In this document: one piece after another, positions 37,566 to 45,215 of the stretch
Layout of the letters: each line of letters opens with the position of its first letter
How positions within the stretch are numbered: the stretch's first letter is position 1
From: Chloroflexota bacterium
GTDB lineage: Bacteria > Chloroflexota > Limnocylindria > Limnocylindrales > CSP1-4
Assembly: GCA_019637815.1 (NCBI GenBank)
Contig: JAHBUZ010000013.1
Location: 1 to 64,000, forward strand
Reading direction: 5' to 3'
Length of the DNA stretch: 64,000 nucleotides
Made by a program: the position numbers and the translations under genes
Notes under the pieces: generated by a model
Told to the model about the DNA's origin: nothing
Databases searched by the model: none
Seen by the model: the letters and a program-made list of their open reading frames with translations, nothing else

Positions 37566-38524
37566 GGGTGACCGGGCTGCGCCCGACCGCCGTCCTCGTC
37601 CGTGTCGGTGTCCGGAGCGCGACCCTCGCGGCCGCCATCGATGGTCTCGTCGCGCCGACGCTGCTCCTCCAGCTCGCGGGCCTCGATGGCGAGATCCATG
37701 ACGGTGCCCTGGCGACGGCCATGGCTGGTGCGCCGATCGTAGGCGGCGCTGGCCCGCGTGAGCGCTGTCCTCGCCGCGCGGAACGCCCGGTCCATCTGTC
37801 GCGGTGAGCGACCCAGGAGCCGCTCGGCGAGACCATCGAAGTGCTCGTGCACCAGATCGATGTGGCCCTGCTCATGGGCGAGCAGCGCCGCGTACCAGCG
37901 ATCCCACTCCGCGCGGGCCCGGGGCAGCATGGTGGGTGGTGGCGTCCAGTCGGGCATCTCGAGGTCGATGGTCACGGTCACCTCGACCGCGTCGACGGAC
38001 CTGCCGCTGGCCCCGTATCGCAGGTCGGTGGCCCAGCCCACGCGACCCGCCTCCGGACGGGCGGCGATGGCCGTCGCGACATCCGCGAGGCTGGTCGCCG
38101 CCACGGCATACGTGGTCAGGGACTCCGGACCGATGGTCTCGGTCGCACCCGGTGCCGGGGTGGTGTCGAGCGGGACCTCCTCGGCCGGAGCGACGGTCTC
38201 GTCACGCTGGACGCTCGCGTCGCTTCGGTCGGTTCCCTGGCCGCGCGCGATGGTGACGCGGGTCGTCCGGGTGCGCCGACCCCACGTCCCACCACGACCA
38301 CCCCGCAGGAGCGTGGCGAGCGCCGCGTTCCCCGCGTCGCGGGACAGTGCCGCAGCGCCGCGTGCCCGGCTCGGCACGTCCATCCGCGACAGGCCGTGGA
38401 GCAGCTCCTCGTGGGTGCGCGACAGTGGCGTGGCACCTCGGTCCTGGAGCGGTCGCGCGTCCGTGCCAGGCCGGTGCACGGATCGGGCGGCGTGGCGGAC
38501 GGCGGCGTGGTCCATGTCGCGCAT
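37562..38524 (-). CDS. DUF922-type zinc metalloprotease with eCIS cargo-like N-terminus
   Basis: A 320-residue protein. The C-terminal DUF922-like domain has TTYAVAATSLADVATAI, WTPPPTMLPRARAEWDRWYAALLAHEQGHIDL with the HExxH zinc site near residue 215, and HFDGLAERL. The N-terminal 110 residues are basic and Ala/Gly-rich and include LSRDAGNAALATLLRG, which resembles LQASAGNSSVAGLLAD in the DUF4157 protein made from the same divergent promoter, plus a VQRDE element. No signal peptide, so the usual secretion of DUF922 proteins is absent. Inferred: a protease payload loaded into the CIS through the shared N-terminal motif. Starts at 38536 or 38515 are also possible. Confidence 0.72.
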   Translation of the reverse strand: MRDMDHAAVRHAARSVHRPGTDARPLQDRGATPLSRTHEELLHGLSRMDVPSRARGAAALSRDAGNAALATLLRGGRGGTWGRRTRTTRVTIARGQGTDRSDASVQRDETVAPAEEVPLDTTPAPGATETIGPESLTTYAVAATSLADVATAIAARPEAGRVGWATDLRYGASGRSVDAVEVTVTIDLEMPDWTPPPTMLPRARAEWDRWYAALLAHEQGHIDLVHEHFDGLAERLLGRSPRQMDRAFRAARTALTRASAAYDRRTSHGRRQGTVMDLAIEARELEEQRRRDETIDGGREGRAPDTDTDEDGGRAQPGHP

Positions 38525-38589
38525 GGTGCGCCCCATCGCCCGAAGGGGCAAGCGACGATACCCAGGCGGGCAGCCATGGGCGCACCATC

Positions 38590-38608
38590 GGGCGATCGAG
38601 CGTGCCCG
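38590..38608 (+). promoter_or_regulatory. Putative CIS operator copy 3 (GGGCGATC-N5-TGCCCG)
   Basis: GGGCGATC at 38590-38597, spacer GAGCG, TGCCCG at 38603-38608, preceded by CACCAT as at 33632. It lies between the divergent DUF922 and DUF4157 genes. Confidence 0.5.
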
Positions 38609-38721
38609 CCGATCCGGACCGCGGCACCTTGGCACGAGTGGTCGGTCGGCCGCACGCTCCGGTCACGACCGTTCCGACGCCGATCGTGCTCGAGCGGTGG
38701 ACATCAGACAGGGGGAGACCC

Positions 38722-39549
38722 ATGGGGACCGAGTCGGAGCTCGAGATCCTCGCCCAGCTGCCGGCGGCATCGACGGGCCGCTCGCGGGAGGACGCGGGTG
38801 CCGCCCACGCACCGTTGCTCGCATCGCGGGCCGTCCAGGACGGCCGTCCGTCGACACTCGACCGTGCCTCGCTGTTGCACCTCCAGGCCAGCGCCGGGAA
38901 CTCGAGCGTGGCGGGGCTGCTCGCCGACGAGGCGCCCGCGCAGGTCCGGTCGGTGCTCGGCAGCGGCGGCGGAGAGCGCCTGGACCCGACGACCGCCGCG
39001 GACATGTCCGCGCGTCTTGGTGCGGACCTGTCGAGCGTGCGCATCCACCGGGACACCGCGGCATCCGAATCCGCCCAGGCCGTCCACGCGAACGCCTATA
39101 CCGTGGGTGACGACATCGTCTTCCGGGCGGGGCATTTCGACCCCTCGAGCCCGGCCGGCCAGCGGACGCTGGCGCATGAGCTGACCCACGTCATCCAGCA
39201 ACGCGCCGGAGCCGTGGAGGGCACGGACGTCGGTGGCGGCCTCGCGCTGAGCCATCCGTCCGATCGCTTCGAGCGGGAAGCCTCCGCGAACGCGGAACGG
39301 GTCATGGCAGGTGCCGCCGCTCCCGCGCCGCCCGCACCCGTGGCCATCGCCCGCAGCGTCGATGCGACGAGCGTCCAGCGTGGCATCGCGATCGAGAACG
39401 TCGCCGGCGATGCCGAGGACGGGGAGGACGCCGAGCTCCAGCGCGAGGGCGACGACGACGCGGAGGAGACCGACGAGGACGAGATGGGCGCCGGTCTCGT
39501 GGGCCAGCGCGAGACCGACGAGGTCGACGAGGAGGAGATGCCCTCCTAG
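38722..39549 (+). CDS. eCIS core protein, DUF4157 domain metallopeptidase-like
   Basis: A 275-residue protein with the domain that marks extracellular CIS loci. The core reads ADMSARLGADLSSVRIHRD, then ANAYTVGDDIVFRAGHFDP and TLAHELTHVIQQ with the HExxH zinc site at about residue 152. Upstream is an LQASAGNSSVAGLLAD element; downstream, SVQRG and ELQRE elements and a very acidic C-terminus (DDDAEETDEDEMGAG). There is no separate toxin domain. ATG 38722 has GGGGGAG four bases upstream. In known systems such proteins are effectors or help load effectors. Confidence 0.9.
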   Translation: MGTESELEILAQLPAASTGRSREDAGAAHAPLLASRAVQDGRPSTLDRASLLHLQASAGNSSVAGLLADEAPAQVRSVLGSGGGERLDPTTAADMSARLGADLSSVRIHRDTAASESAQAVHANAYTVGDDIVFRAGHFDPSSPAGQRTLAHELTHVIQQRAGAVEGTDVGGGLALSHPSDRFEREASANAERVMAGAAAPAPPAPVAIARSVDATSVQRGIAIENVAGDAEDGEDAELQREGDDDAEETDEDEMGAGLVGQRETDEVDEEEMPS

Positions 39550-39615
39550 GTCATCGAGACCGCGGGCCCCATCGGTCGGGCGCCCAGCCGGGCCGGTCGG
39601 CCTCCGTCCAGCCCG

Positions 39616-40272
39616 CTAGATCAGGCCCTGCTTGATGGCGTAGGCCACCGCGTGGGTCCGGTTGCGCAGCTCCAGACGGCTCGTGATGTCGTGGACGATG
39701 TTCTTGACCGTGCGCTCCGAGTAGAACAGCTCGCGACCCACCTCGGCGGTGTCCATCCCGTCGGCGAGCAGTCGGAGCACCCGCACCTCTCGCTCCGAGA
39801 GGCCCCGGAACGTGAGGCCCCGCGGTGCCAGGACCTGGCGCTGGAGCCGACCCACCTGGTCCAGCAGTCGACCCAGCAGGTCGGGTGGCAGGGTCCCTTC
39901 GCCCTGGGCGACCGCCCGGATCATCGAGCGGAGGTTGCCCGCCGTGGCGTCCCCGCGTCGGAGCACGCCGCTCACACCCGCCTCCACGGCCGCGAGCAGT
40001 CCCTGGTCATCGAGCCGCGCGACCAGCAGGCCCACGCGCTCGACACCGCCGCGTCGGAGCGCGCGGATGCGCCGCGTGACCTCCTCGTCGACCTCGTCCG
40101 CCACCACGATCACGACGTCCGTGCGACCGGCCGTGACCTCCTCCACCGTGCGGATGCCGGGTGCTGCGCGCAGCTGGGACATGGTCCCGGCGCGGGACAC
40201 CGGATCTGCCGCGACGATGGCCACCTCGAGGGTCGTGGCACGCGTCGGGTCGGAGGGCTCCATCAGGTACAT
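39616..40272 (-). CDS. LuxR-family response regulator with degenerate receiver domain
   Basis: A 218-residue two-domain regulator. The C-terminal LuxR helix-turn-helix is intact (FRGLSEREVRVLRLLADGMDTAEVGRELFYSERTVKNIVHDI). The N-terminal half follows the receiver fold (LEVAIVAADPVSRAG, then DVVIVVADEV, then GLLVARLDD), but the strand that normally ends in the phosphoacceptor Asp reads DVVIVV, so phosphorylation is unlikely. ATG 40272 is used; 40263 is an alternative. Its upstream region holds 12-base-spaced TGCCCG and 11-base-spaced CGCCGACTGAA repeats. No histidine kinase is nearby. Probably regulates the CIS island. Confidence 0.85.
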   Translation of the reverse strand: MYLMEPSDPTRATTLEVAIVAADPVSRAGTMSQLRAAPGIRTVEEVTAGRTDVVIVVADEVDEEVTRRIRALRRGGVERVGLLVARLDDQGLLAAVEAGVSGVLRRGDATAGNLRSMIRAVAQGEGTLPPDLLGRLLDQVGRLQRQVLAPRGLTFRGLSEREVRVLRLLADGMDTAEVGRELFYSERTVKNIVHDITSRLELRNRTHAVAYAIKQGLI

Positions 40273-40320
40273 GGGGTGGGATCCTCGTTGGTCCCCCGAG
40301 CATGGCGCGTCCCGGTCACC

Positions 40321-40350
40321 TGCCCGTCAGGATGCCCGCAAGGGTGCCCG
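40321..40350 (+). repeat. Three TGCCCG hexamers at 12-base spacing
   Basis: TGCCCG starts at 40321, 40333 and 40345, exactly 12 bases apart, upstream of the LuxR regulator. The same hexamer is the second half of the operator-like motif at 33475, 33638 and 38590. Confidence 0.55.
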
Positions 40351-40361
40351 ATGGGACTTGT

Positions 40362-40383
40362 CGCCGACTGAACGCCGACTGAA
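40362..40383 (+). promoter_or_regulatory. Tandem 11-base direct repeat, SARP-type site candidate
   Basis: CGCCGACTGAA at 40362-40372 is repeated at once at 40373-40383. SARP proteins recognise short direct repeats with 11-base period, and a SARP/BTAD regulator is encoded at 18450. The -10-like TAGACT of the next gene is 95 bases downstream, further than usual for a SARP site. Confidence 0.45.
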
Positions 40384-40426
40384 CGGGCATCCGCACGCGG
40401 TGACCGCGGGGCCATCAGGTCGACCG

Positions 40427-40446
40427 GATCGCCCGCTGGATCGCCC
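40427..40446 (-). promoter_or_regulatory. Two GGGCGATC motifs in reverse orientation
   Basis: GATCGCCC at 40427-40434 and 40439-40446 (12-base spacing) is the reverse complement of the GGGCGATC element found in the other CIS intergenic regions. It lies just upstream of the TAGACT box of the gene at 40493. Confidence 0.45.
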
Positions 40447-40477
40447 AGAGGGGTAGCCCGGACCCCCGCGATGCTCC

Positions 40478-40483
40478 TAGACT
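40478..40483 (+). promoter_or_regulatory. -10 box for the Ig-like CIS-linked gene
   Basis: TAGACT ends nine bases before ATG 40493. The same TAGACTGCG word appears upstream of ZR-B on the minus strand, hinting at a common promoter type. Confidence 0.5.
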
Positions 40484-40492
40484 GCGCCCGAT

Positions 40493-41725
40493 ATGGGAGC
40501 CATCGCGGTCCTTGGGGCCAGACAGCTGAGCGTCGCGCCGGGCGGCCAGGCGAGCGTCGAGATCAAGGTCCGCAACAACGGCACCGTGGTGGACCAGTTC
40601 GCCCTCCAGGTCCTCGGGGACGCGGGCGGCTGGTCGACCGCAGAGCCACCCACCATCTCGCTGTTCCCGGGTGCCGAGCAGACCGCGCGGATCACCTTCC
40701 GGCCGCCGCGCCGCCCGGATGTCCCCGCCGGACCGCTCGCGTTCGGGGTCCGCGTCGCCTCCCAGGAGGATCCCGCTGGGTCGGTCGTGGAGGAGGGCGT
40801 CCTCCAGGTCGAGCCCTTCGCGGAGACGGGTGCCGAGCTCGCACCGCGCACCTCTCGTGGTCGCCGCAGCGCGACCCATGACCTCGCCATCGACAACCGC
40901 GGCAACACCGTGCTCAACGCGTCCATCACAGGGCTGGACCCGGACCGCACGATAGCCTATGACATCAAGCCCCCGGGGTTGGTGGTGGATGCCGGTCAGG
41001 CCGCCTTCTCCAAGGTCACCGTGCGACCTCGCCGGCGGTTCTGGCGAGGCCAGCCACGGACCCACAGCTTCCAGCTCCAGCTCGATGGCGGGCCGGCACC
41101 GGTCATGGTCGGTGGCTCGATGCTCCAGGAGCCGATGCTGCCGCCCTGGTTCCTCAAGGCGCTGGCGCTGCTCGTGGCGGCCATCGTGGCGCTCGTGCTC
41201 GCGTGGTTCCTGTTCCTGCGGCCGGTCATCGAGTCGACGGCCCAGGAGAAGGCCCAGGAGCGCACGGAGCAGGTGCTCGGTCAGGCAGGTATCCCCATCC
41301 CGTCCGGCAACGGGAACGGGAATGGGAATGGGAATGGGAACAACGGTGGTCAGCCCACACCGACCCCCGCACCGGGCACCACCGCTGGCCCCACGACACC
41401 CACGCCGCCACCCGGGCCGACCGGTCCCCAGACCGCCCGGGACGGCCGCATCGAGGCCGGTGGTCCCGCGGTCCAGCCGACCGGGCGTCGAGCGACCCTG
41501 TTCGTGACGGACCTCGTGTTCTCGAATCCGAACGGGACCGCCGGGACGATCCGGCTGCGTCGGTCCGGGGACGACCTGATGGTGCTCAACCTCGAGAACT
41601 TCCGCGATCTCGACTTCCACTTCGTGACGCCCATCATGATCGCGCCGAACCAGGCTCTGCGGCTCGACTGTGACGGCGCGTGCGAGGGCCCGCCGGCGGT
41701 CTACTTCTCGGGCTTCGAGCGGTAG
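40493..41725 (+). CDS. Ig-like/COG1470-type protein with one central membrane helix, CIS-linked
   Basis: A 410-residue protein. Residues 1-210 contain two Ig-like (NPCBM/COG1470-type) beta domains: VAPGGQASVEIKVRNNGTVVDQFALQVLG and VNNRG-type repeats such as DLAIDNRGNTVLNASITG. A membrane helix follows (WFLKALALLVAAIVALVLAWFLFL), then a charged helix, a Gly-Asn hexanucleotide-coded repeat and Pro/Thr linker, and a C-terminal beta domain ending VYFSGFER. No signal peptide; the first domains are thus probably cytoplasmic, facing the CIS. TAGACT at 40478-40483 ends nine bases before ATG, a leaderless arrangement. Proteins like this recur next to actinobacterial eCIS loci. Confidence 0.7.
   Translation: MGAIAVLGARQLSVAPGGQASVEIKVRNNGTVVDQFALQVLGDAGGWSTAEPPTISLFPGAEQTARITFRPPRRPDVPAGPLAFGVRVASQEDPAGSVVEEGVLQVEPFAETGAELAPRTSRGRRSATHDLAIDNRGNTVLNASITGLDPDRTIAYDIKPPGLVVDAGQAAFSKVTVRPRRRFWRGQPRTHSFQLQLDGGPAPVMVGGSMLQEPMLPPWFLKALALLVAAIVALVLAWFLFLRPVIESTAQEKAQERTEQVLGQAGIPIPSGNGNGNGNGNGNNGGQPTPTPAPGTTAGPTTPTPPPGPTGPQTARDGRIEAGGPAVQPTGRRATLFVTDLVFSNPNGTAGTIRLRRSGDDLMVLNLENFRDLDFHFVTPIMIAPNQALRLDCDGACEGPPAVYFSGFER
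41306..41341 (+). repeat. In-frame hexanucleotide tandem repeat (GGNAAY), six copies
   Basis: GGCAAC, GGGAAC, GGGAAT x3 and GGGAAC run without a break, coding for a Gly-Asn repeat in the linker after the membrane helix of the 40493 gene. Copy changes would keep the frame. Confidence 0.8.
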
Positions 41726-41727
41726 CC

Positions 41728-43728
41728 ATGCTCCGGCGGTCGACCGCCATCCTGCTCCTTGCGGTGCTCGCGCTGACGACGCCGGGTCTCGTGGCGCCCG
41801 GGACGCTGGCGCCGGTCGCGCTCGCCGCCACGTCCGGTGTGCCGGGCATCGTGGCGCAGCCGGCATGCGTGCCCGTGGATGACACGCCGCACACGACCGA
41901 CACCCAGGACGTCGTCATCGATGGACACGGCTTCGAGCCGGGCAGCACCGTCTCGCTGTACGTCGGTGAGTCGTTCGATCGAGGCCAGACCCCGGTCGCC
42001 GAGGCACGCGTGGACGGCGTGGGCCGCTTCCGGGTCACCGTGCCCGTGACCCTTCCCATCGAGCCCACGGAGATCCCGGTCGCCGCGAGCTCCCCGAACG
42101 ACGGGCCATCTGCGAGCCTGAGCCTGCGGGCCCCATGTCCGCCCACGCTCGTGGTCACGCCGACCTGCACCGCACCCGATGCGCCGTTCGACCTCGACTT
42201 CGCGGCCGACGGGTTCCTGCCGGACACGGAGATCTACGTGGGCGTCGTGCTGCCCGATGACTCCGACCAGCCGCCCATCGTGTCGGACGCGTTGACCACC
42301 GATGGTCGCGGTCGGCTGCGTTATCGGATGGAGGACATCCCGGCGCTGCCGGCGGGTGTCTACCAGGCGGCGGCCGTCCAGGGTGCCGGGGACATGGCCC
42401 GGATCGCGGCGAGCCGGAACCCGTACATCGCGGCGACCCCCATCGAGCTGCCCTGTCCCGAGCCGCCGCGGATCGCGCTGACCCCCGACTGCGGGCCTGC
42501 CGGGCGACCCCAGGACCGGTACGACGTGACCATCCAGGGGGTGGGGTTCCTGTACGGTCCTGCCACCGTCACGTGGGATGTGGGTGGCTCCGAGGAGGAG
42601 TTCCCGATCCGCCTGGTCGGCGACGACGGCGTGTTCCAGGTGCGCATCGACCCATGGCAGCGTCCCCGCGGTCGGATCACGGTGCGGGTGACACAGCGGT
42701 ACCCGGTCGGCCGGGACACCCCCAGCGGCTTCGGTGCCTATGCGAACGAGCTGCGCCCGCCGCGCATCGCGGAGGCGGTGTTCCGGATCCCCTGCCGACC
42801 GACCGCGACCCCGTCGATCTCGGTCGACCCCGACTGCGACCCGCCGGCCATCCCGGGCGACACCGATCGGCGGATGCGCATCCGGGTGCGTGCGACGGCG
42901 CTGCCGCCGGGGATGCTGACCGTCGTCTTCGACGCCGAGGCTGCGGCCGCCGACGTGCTCGACCCGGAGCGCTTCGAGGTCGAGGTCGGCGAGGACGGCC
43001 AGCTCTCGACCACCATCCGGCCATACGCCCGGCCCGTGGGCGAGTACCGCGTGGTCATCGAGTCCGATGGCTCCCCGCTGCTCGCTGCGACCGTCCGGGT
43101 GCCCTGCACCGATGCAGCGCCGGCCCTGCGGCCGCTGCAACCCGCGTGCGGGCCGCTCGCGCCGGGCCAGCCGGACGCGTTCGAGCTGCGGGTGCGAGGG
43201 CGAGACTTCTATCCGGGTTTCGTGGAGGTGGTGGTGGATCCGCGAGGCCAGCCGGACGCGCAGACCGCAACGGTCGGCGCGGACGGCACCTTCGACACGA
43301 CGCTGTCCGTGACGGGGCGCGACCGGGGCGAGGTCCAGGTCCTGGGCCGCCAGCGCGACACGCGAGGGACCGTCGTGGCACGAGCCACGCGGGTGCTGGT
43401 GATTCCGTGCCTGGAGCCGACCATCGTGATCGAGCCTCGGACCGGGCCTCCCGGATACGCCGCCGTGGTCCGGGGCACCGACTTCCCGCCCAACAGCGTG
43501 GTCACGCTCACCTGGGATCGCGGGCTGACCGCGAAGCGCCCGGCCGAGGTCACCGCGGACGCGCAGGGGTCCTTCCGCATCGGGATCTACGTGCTGCCCC
43601 GGGACCTTGACGGGCGTCGCGTGCTCACCGCCGGGACACCCGCCGACCCGAGTGCGTTCCCTGGTGTGACCGCGGACTACCTCGTGGTGCCGGGCACCGG
43701 CCAGCCGCCGCACGTGCCCATGCGCTGA
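41728..43728 (+). CDS. Secreted multi-domain Ig-like repeat protein
   Basis: A 666-residue exported protein two bases after the previous gene. The signal peptide is LRRSTAILLLAVLALTTPGLVAPG and following. The rest is about six beta-sandwich repeats of roughly 100 residues, each opening with a Pro-x-[IL]-x-[VL]-x-Pro-x-Cys element (LVVTPTCTAP, IALTPDCGPA, ISVDPDCDPP, LRPLQPACGP, IVIEPRTGPP) and containing an asparagine- or glycine-turn such as GTDFPPNSVVTLTW. Repeats usually hold a cysteine pair. No catalytic motif. No membrane anchor or sorting signal is seen at the C-terminus (PGTGQPPHVPMR). Probably an envelope or surface partner of the CIS-linked membrane proteins. Confidence 0.7.
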   Translation: MLRRSTAILLLAVLALTTPGLVAPGTLAPVALAATSGVPGIVAQPACVPVDDTPHTTDTQDVVIDGHGFEPGSTVSLYVGESFDRGQTPVAEARVDGVGRFRVTVPVTLPIEPTEIPVAASSPNDGPSASLSLRAPCPPTLVVTPTCTAPDAPFDLDFAADGFLPDTEIYVGVVLPDDSDQPPIVSDALTTDGRGRLRYRMEDIPALPAGVYQAAAVQGAGDMARIAASRNPYIAATPIELPCPEPPRIALTPDCGPAGRPQDRYDVTIQGVGFLYGPATVTWDVGGSEEEFPIRLVGDDGVFQVRIDPWQRPRGRITVRVTQRYPVGRDTPSGFGAYANELRPPRIAEAVFRIPCRPTATPSISVDPDCDPPAIPGDTDRRMRIRVRATALPPGMLTVVFDAEAAAADVLDPERFEVEVGEDGQLSTTIRPYARPVGEYRVVIESDGSPLLAATVRVPCTDAAPALRPLQPACGPLAPGQPDAFELRVRGRDFYPGFVEVVVDPRGQPDAQTATVGADGTFDTTLSVTGRDRGEVQVLGRQRDTRGTVVARATRVLVIPCLEPTIVIEPRTGPPGYAAVVRGTDFPPNSVVTLTWDRGLTAKRPAEVTADAQGSFRIGIYVLPRDLDGRRVLTAGTPADPSAFPGVTADYLVVPGTGQPPHVPMR

Positions 43729-43777
43729 GCCGGCGAGGCGGCGCGTTCCCCAGCCGGACCCGCACGGGGTCAGGCGA

Positions 43778-45130
43778 TCAGCGACGGACGTCCAGCGTCA
43801 CCTGGATCGTGTTCGACTCGGCCGGGTCGTCGGCCGTCCAGGCGGGTACCTGGAGCGAGTAGCACGGATCGGCGTCGACGCCCACGACGAGCCATGCGAA
43901 GCCGTTGTCGTCCTTGCCGAGCGTCACCCAGTCGAGTGCCGGCAGGCCGATCGCCCGATCCACCGACCAGGTCAGCCGCACGTCCTGGAACAGGCCGAGC
44001 GCGAGCGAGGTCGCGCCCTCGCTGGGTGGTCGGACCTTGAGGGTGGAGGCGACCTCCTCGGTGGGCAGGACATGGACGATGGCCTGGGTCCCGTTGCCCC
44101 CGACCCGATCGTCCCGGTCGAGGGTCACCAGGAGCCGGTCGAAGGTCTGGCGGTTCGCCCAGTCCACCCGGCGCAGGTTCCAGCCGAGGCTGAGCGGGTC
44201 GGTGATGGTGGTCGAGGAGTCGTCACAGGTCCAGGCGGATGGTGGCGGCGCCTGGGTGGGGACCACGGTCGCACGGGGTGTGCGGGTCGGCCGTGGCGTG
44301 ACCCGGGGCGTGGCGGTGGGCCTCGGCGGCTCGGTGTCGGGCGGGCGCGTCGCGGGGGCATCGGTCGGCTGGTCGGGTGGGTCGCTGGGTGGCGGCTCCG
44401 TGGCCGGGGCCGATGTGACATCCACGCTCGGCTCCGGGGACGCGGAGCCGAGCGCCGTCCGGTCCGTGGGGCTCGGTGATGGCCCGCCGAGGACACCCCC
44501 GAACACGAGCGCCGCACCGACCACGACCGCGATGATCACGAGCCCGATGCCGGCGAACGCCAGCCGGTGCCCGCCGCCGCTCGAGGCGGCCGGTGGTGGC
44601 GCGCTCCCCGTGGCGGGCCGCGGTGCCCCACCCATCGTGCCCACGGCCGGATCGAGCTGCGCACCGCACCGCTGGCAGAAGGTGCGCCCCGGGGAGTTGA
44701 CGAGGCCGCACGTCCGGCACGTGACGCCGTTCATGACGGGTGGGGCCATGACCTCGAATCGCGGCTCGTAGGCAGGGCCCGGCGAGATGGGCACGGGCGG
44801 CGGCGCTCCGGCCGAGGACTTGCCGAACGACGGCGGCGGTGGCGGTGGCGGCAGGGCCATCGATGGTCCCGAGGGAGCCGCGCGCGCGCCGCTCGGGGGT
44901 CCGGTGGGGGTCGAGGGCACCGGTGCGGGCGGCGCAGGCGGTGCTGGCACCGGCGGCGGGGGTGTCGGCGCGCTCGTGGCCGTCCCCTGGGACGCGTCGG
45001 TCGCCGGGGTCGTGGTGGCCTCGTCGGACGCGGCGCCCGACCACCCGAGGTAGCGACCGCACTGGCCGCAGAACTCATCCCCGGGGTCGTTCCGGGCACC
45101 ACAGTCGGCGCACACCACGGGTCCTGCCAT
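43778..45130 (-). CDS. Zinc-ribbon, Pro-rich, single-pass membrane protein (ZR-B)
   Basis: A 450-residue paralogue of the CIS operon protein at 21540. The first zinc ribbon (CADCGARN, then FCGQCGRYLGWSG) shares FCGQCxxYLxWSG with it. A Pro/Ala-rich stretch, a second ribbon (CRTCGLVN, then FCQRCGAQL), a membrane helix (GIGLVIIAVVVGAALVFGGVLGG), a Pro/Thr/Arg linker and a C-terminal beta domain (TCDDSSTTITDPLSLGW to TLDVRR) follow. ATG 45130 has GAAGGCAAGGG just upstream, and TAGACT on the minus strand is the probable -10. The C-terminal domain resembles that of the next gene. Confidence 0.72.
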   Translation of the reverse strand: MAGPVVCADCGARNDPGDEFCGQCGRYLGWSGAASDEATTTPATDASQGTATSAPTPPPPVPAPPAPPAPVPSTPTGPPSGARAAPSGPSMALPPPPPPPSFGKSSAGAPPPVPISPGPAYEPRFEVMAPPVMNGVTCRTCGLVNSPGRTFCQRCGAQLDPAVGTMGGAPRPATGSAPPPAASSGGGHRLAFAGIGLVIIAVVVGAALVFGGVLGGPSPSPTDRTALGSASPEPSVDVTSAPATEPPPSDPPDQPTDAPATRPPDTEPPRPTATPRVTPRPTRTPRATVVPTQAPPPSAWTCDDSSTTITDPLSLGWNLRRVDWANRQTFDRLLVTLDRDDRVGGNGTQAIVHVLPTEEVASTLKVRPPSEGATSLALGLFQDVRLTWSVDRAIGLPALDWVTLGKDDNGFAWLVVGVDADPCYSLQVPAWTADDPAESNTIQVTLDVRR

Positions 45131-45215
45131 GCCCTTGCCTTCGACCTCCGTGTGTGAACGACCGGGTCCGCAGTCTAGCCCCGGCGCTCGCTGTCGACCA
45201 CCAGGGCGTCCATCG

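Noticed and set aside
38631..38660. Sigma-54 promoter before the DUF4157 gene
   Set aside because: TGGCAC is present at 38640, but the TGC element at the required distance is missing.
21540..39549. Prophage
   Set aside because: Only tail-type genes are present, together with DUF4157, Pvc16 and AAA+ genes typical of CIS; no capsid, portal, terminase, integrase or lysis genes.
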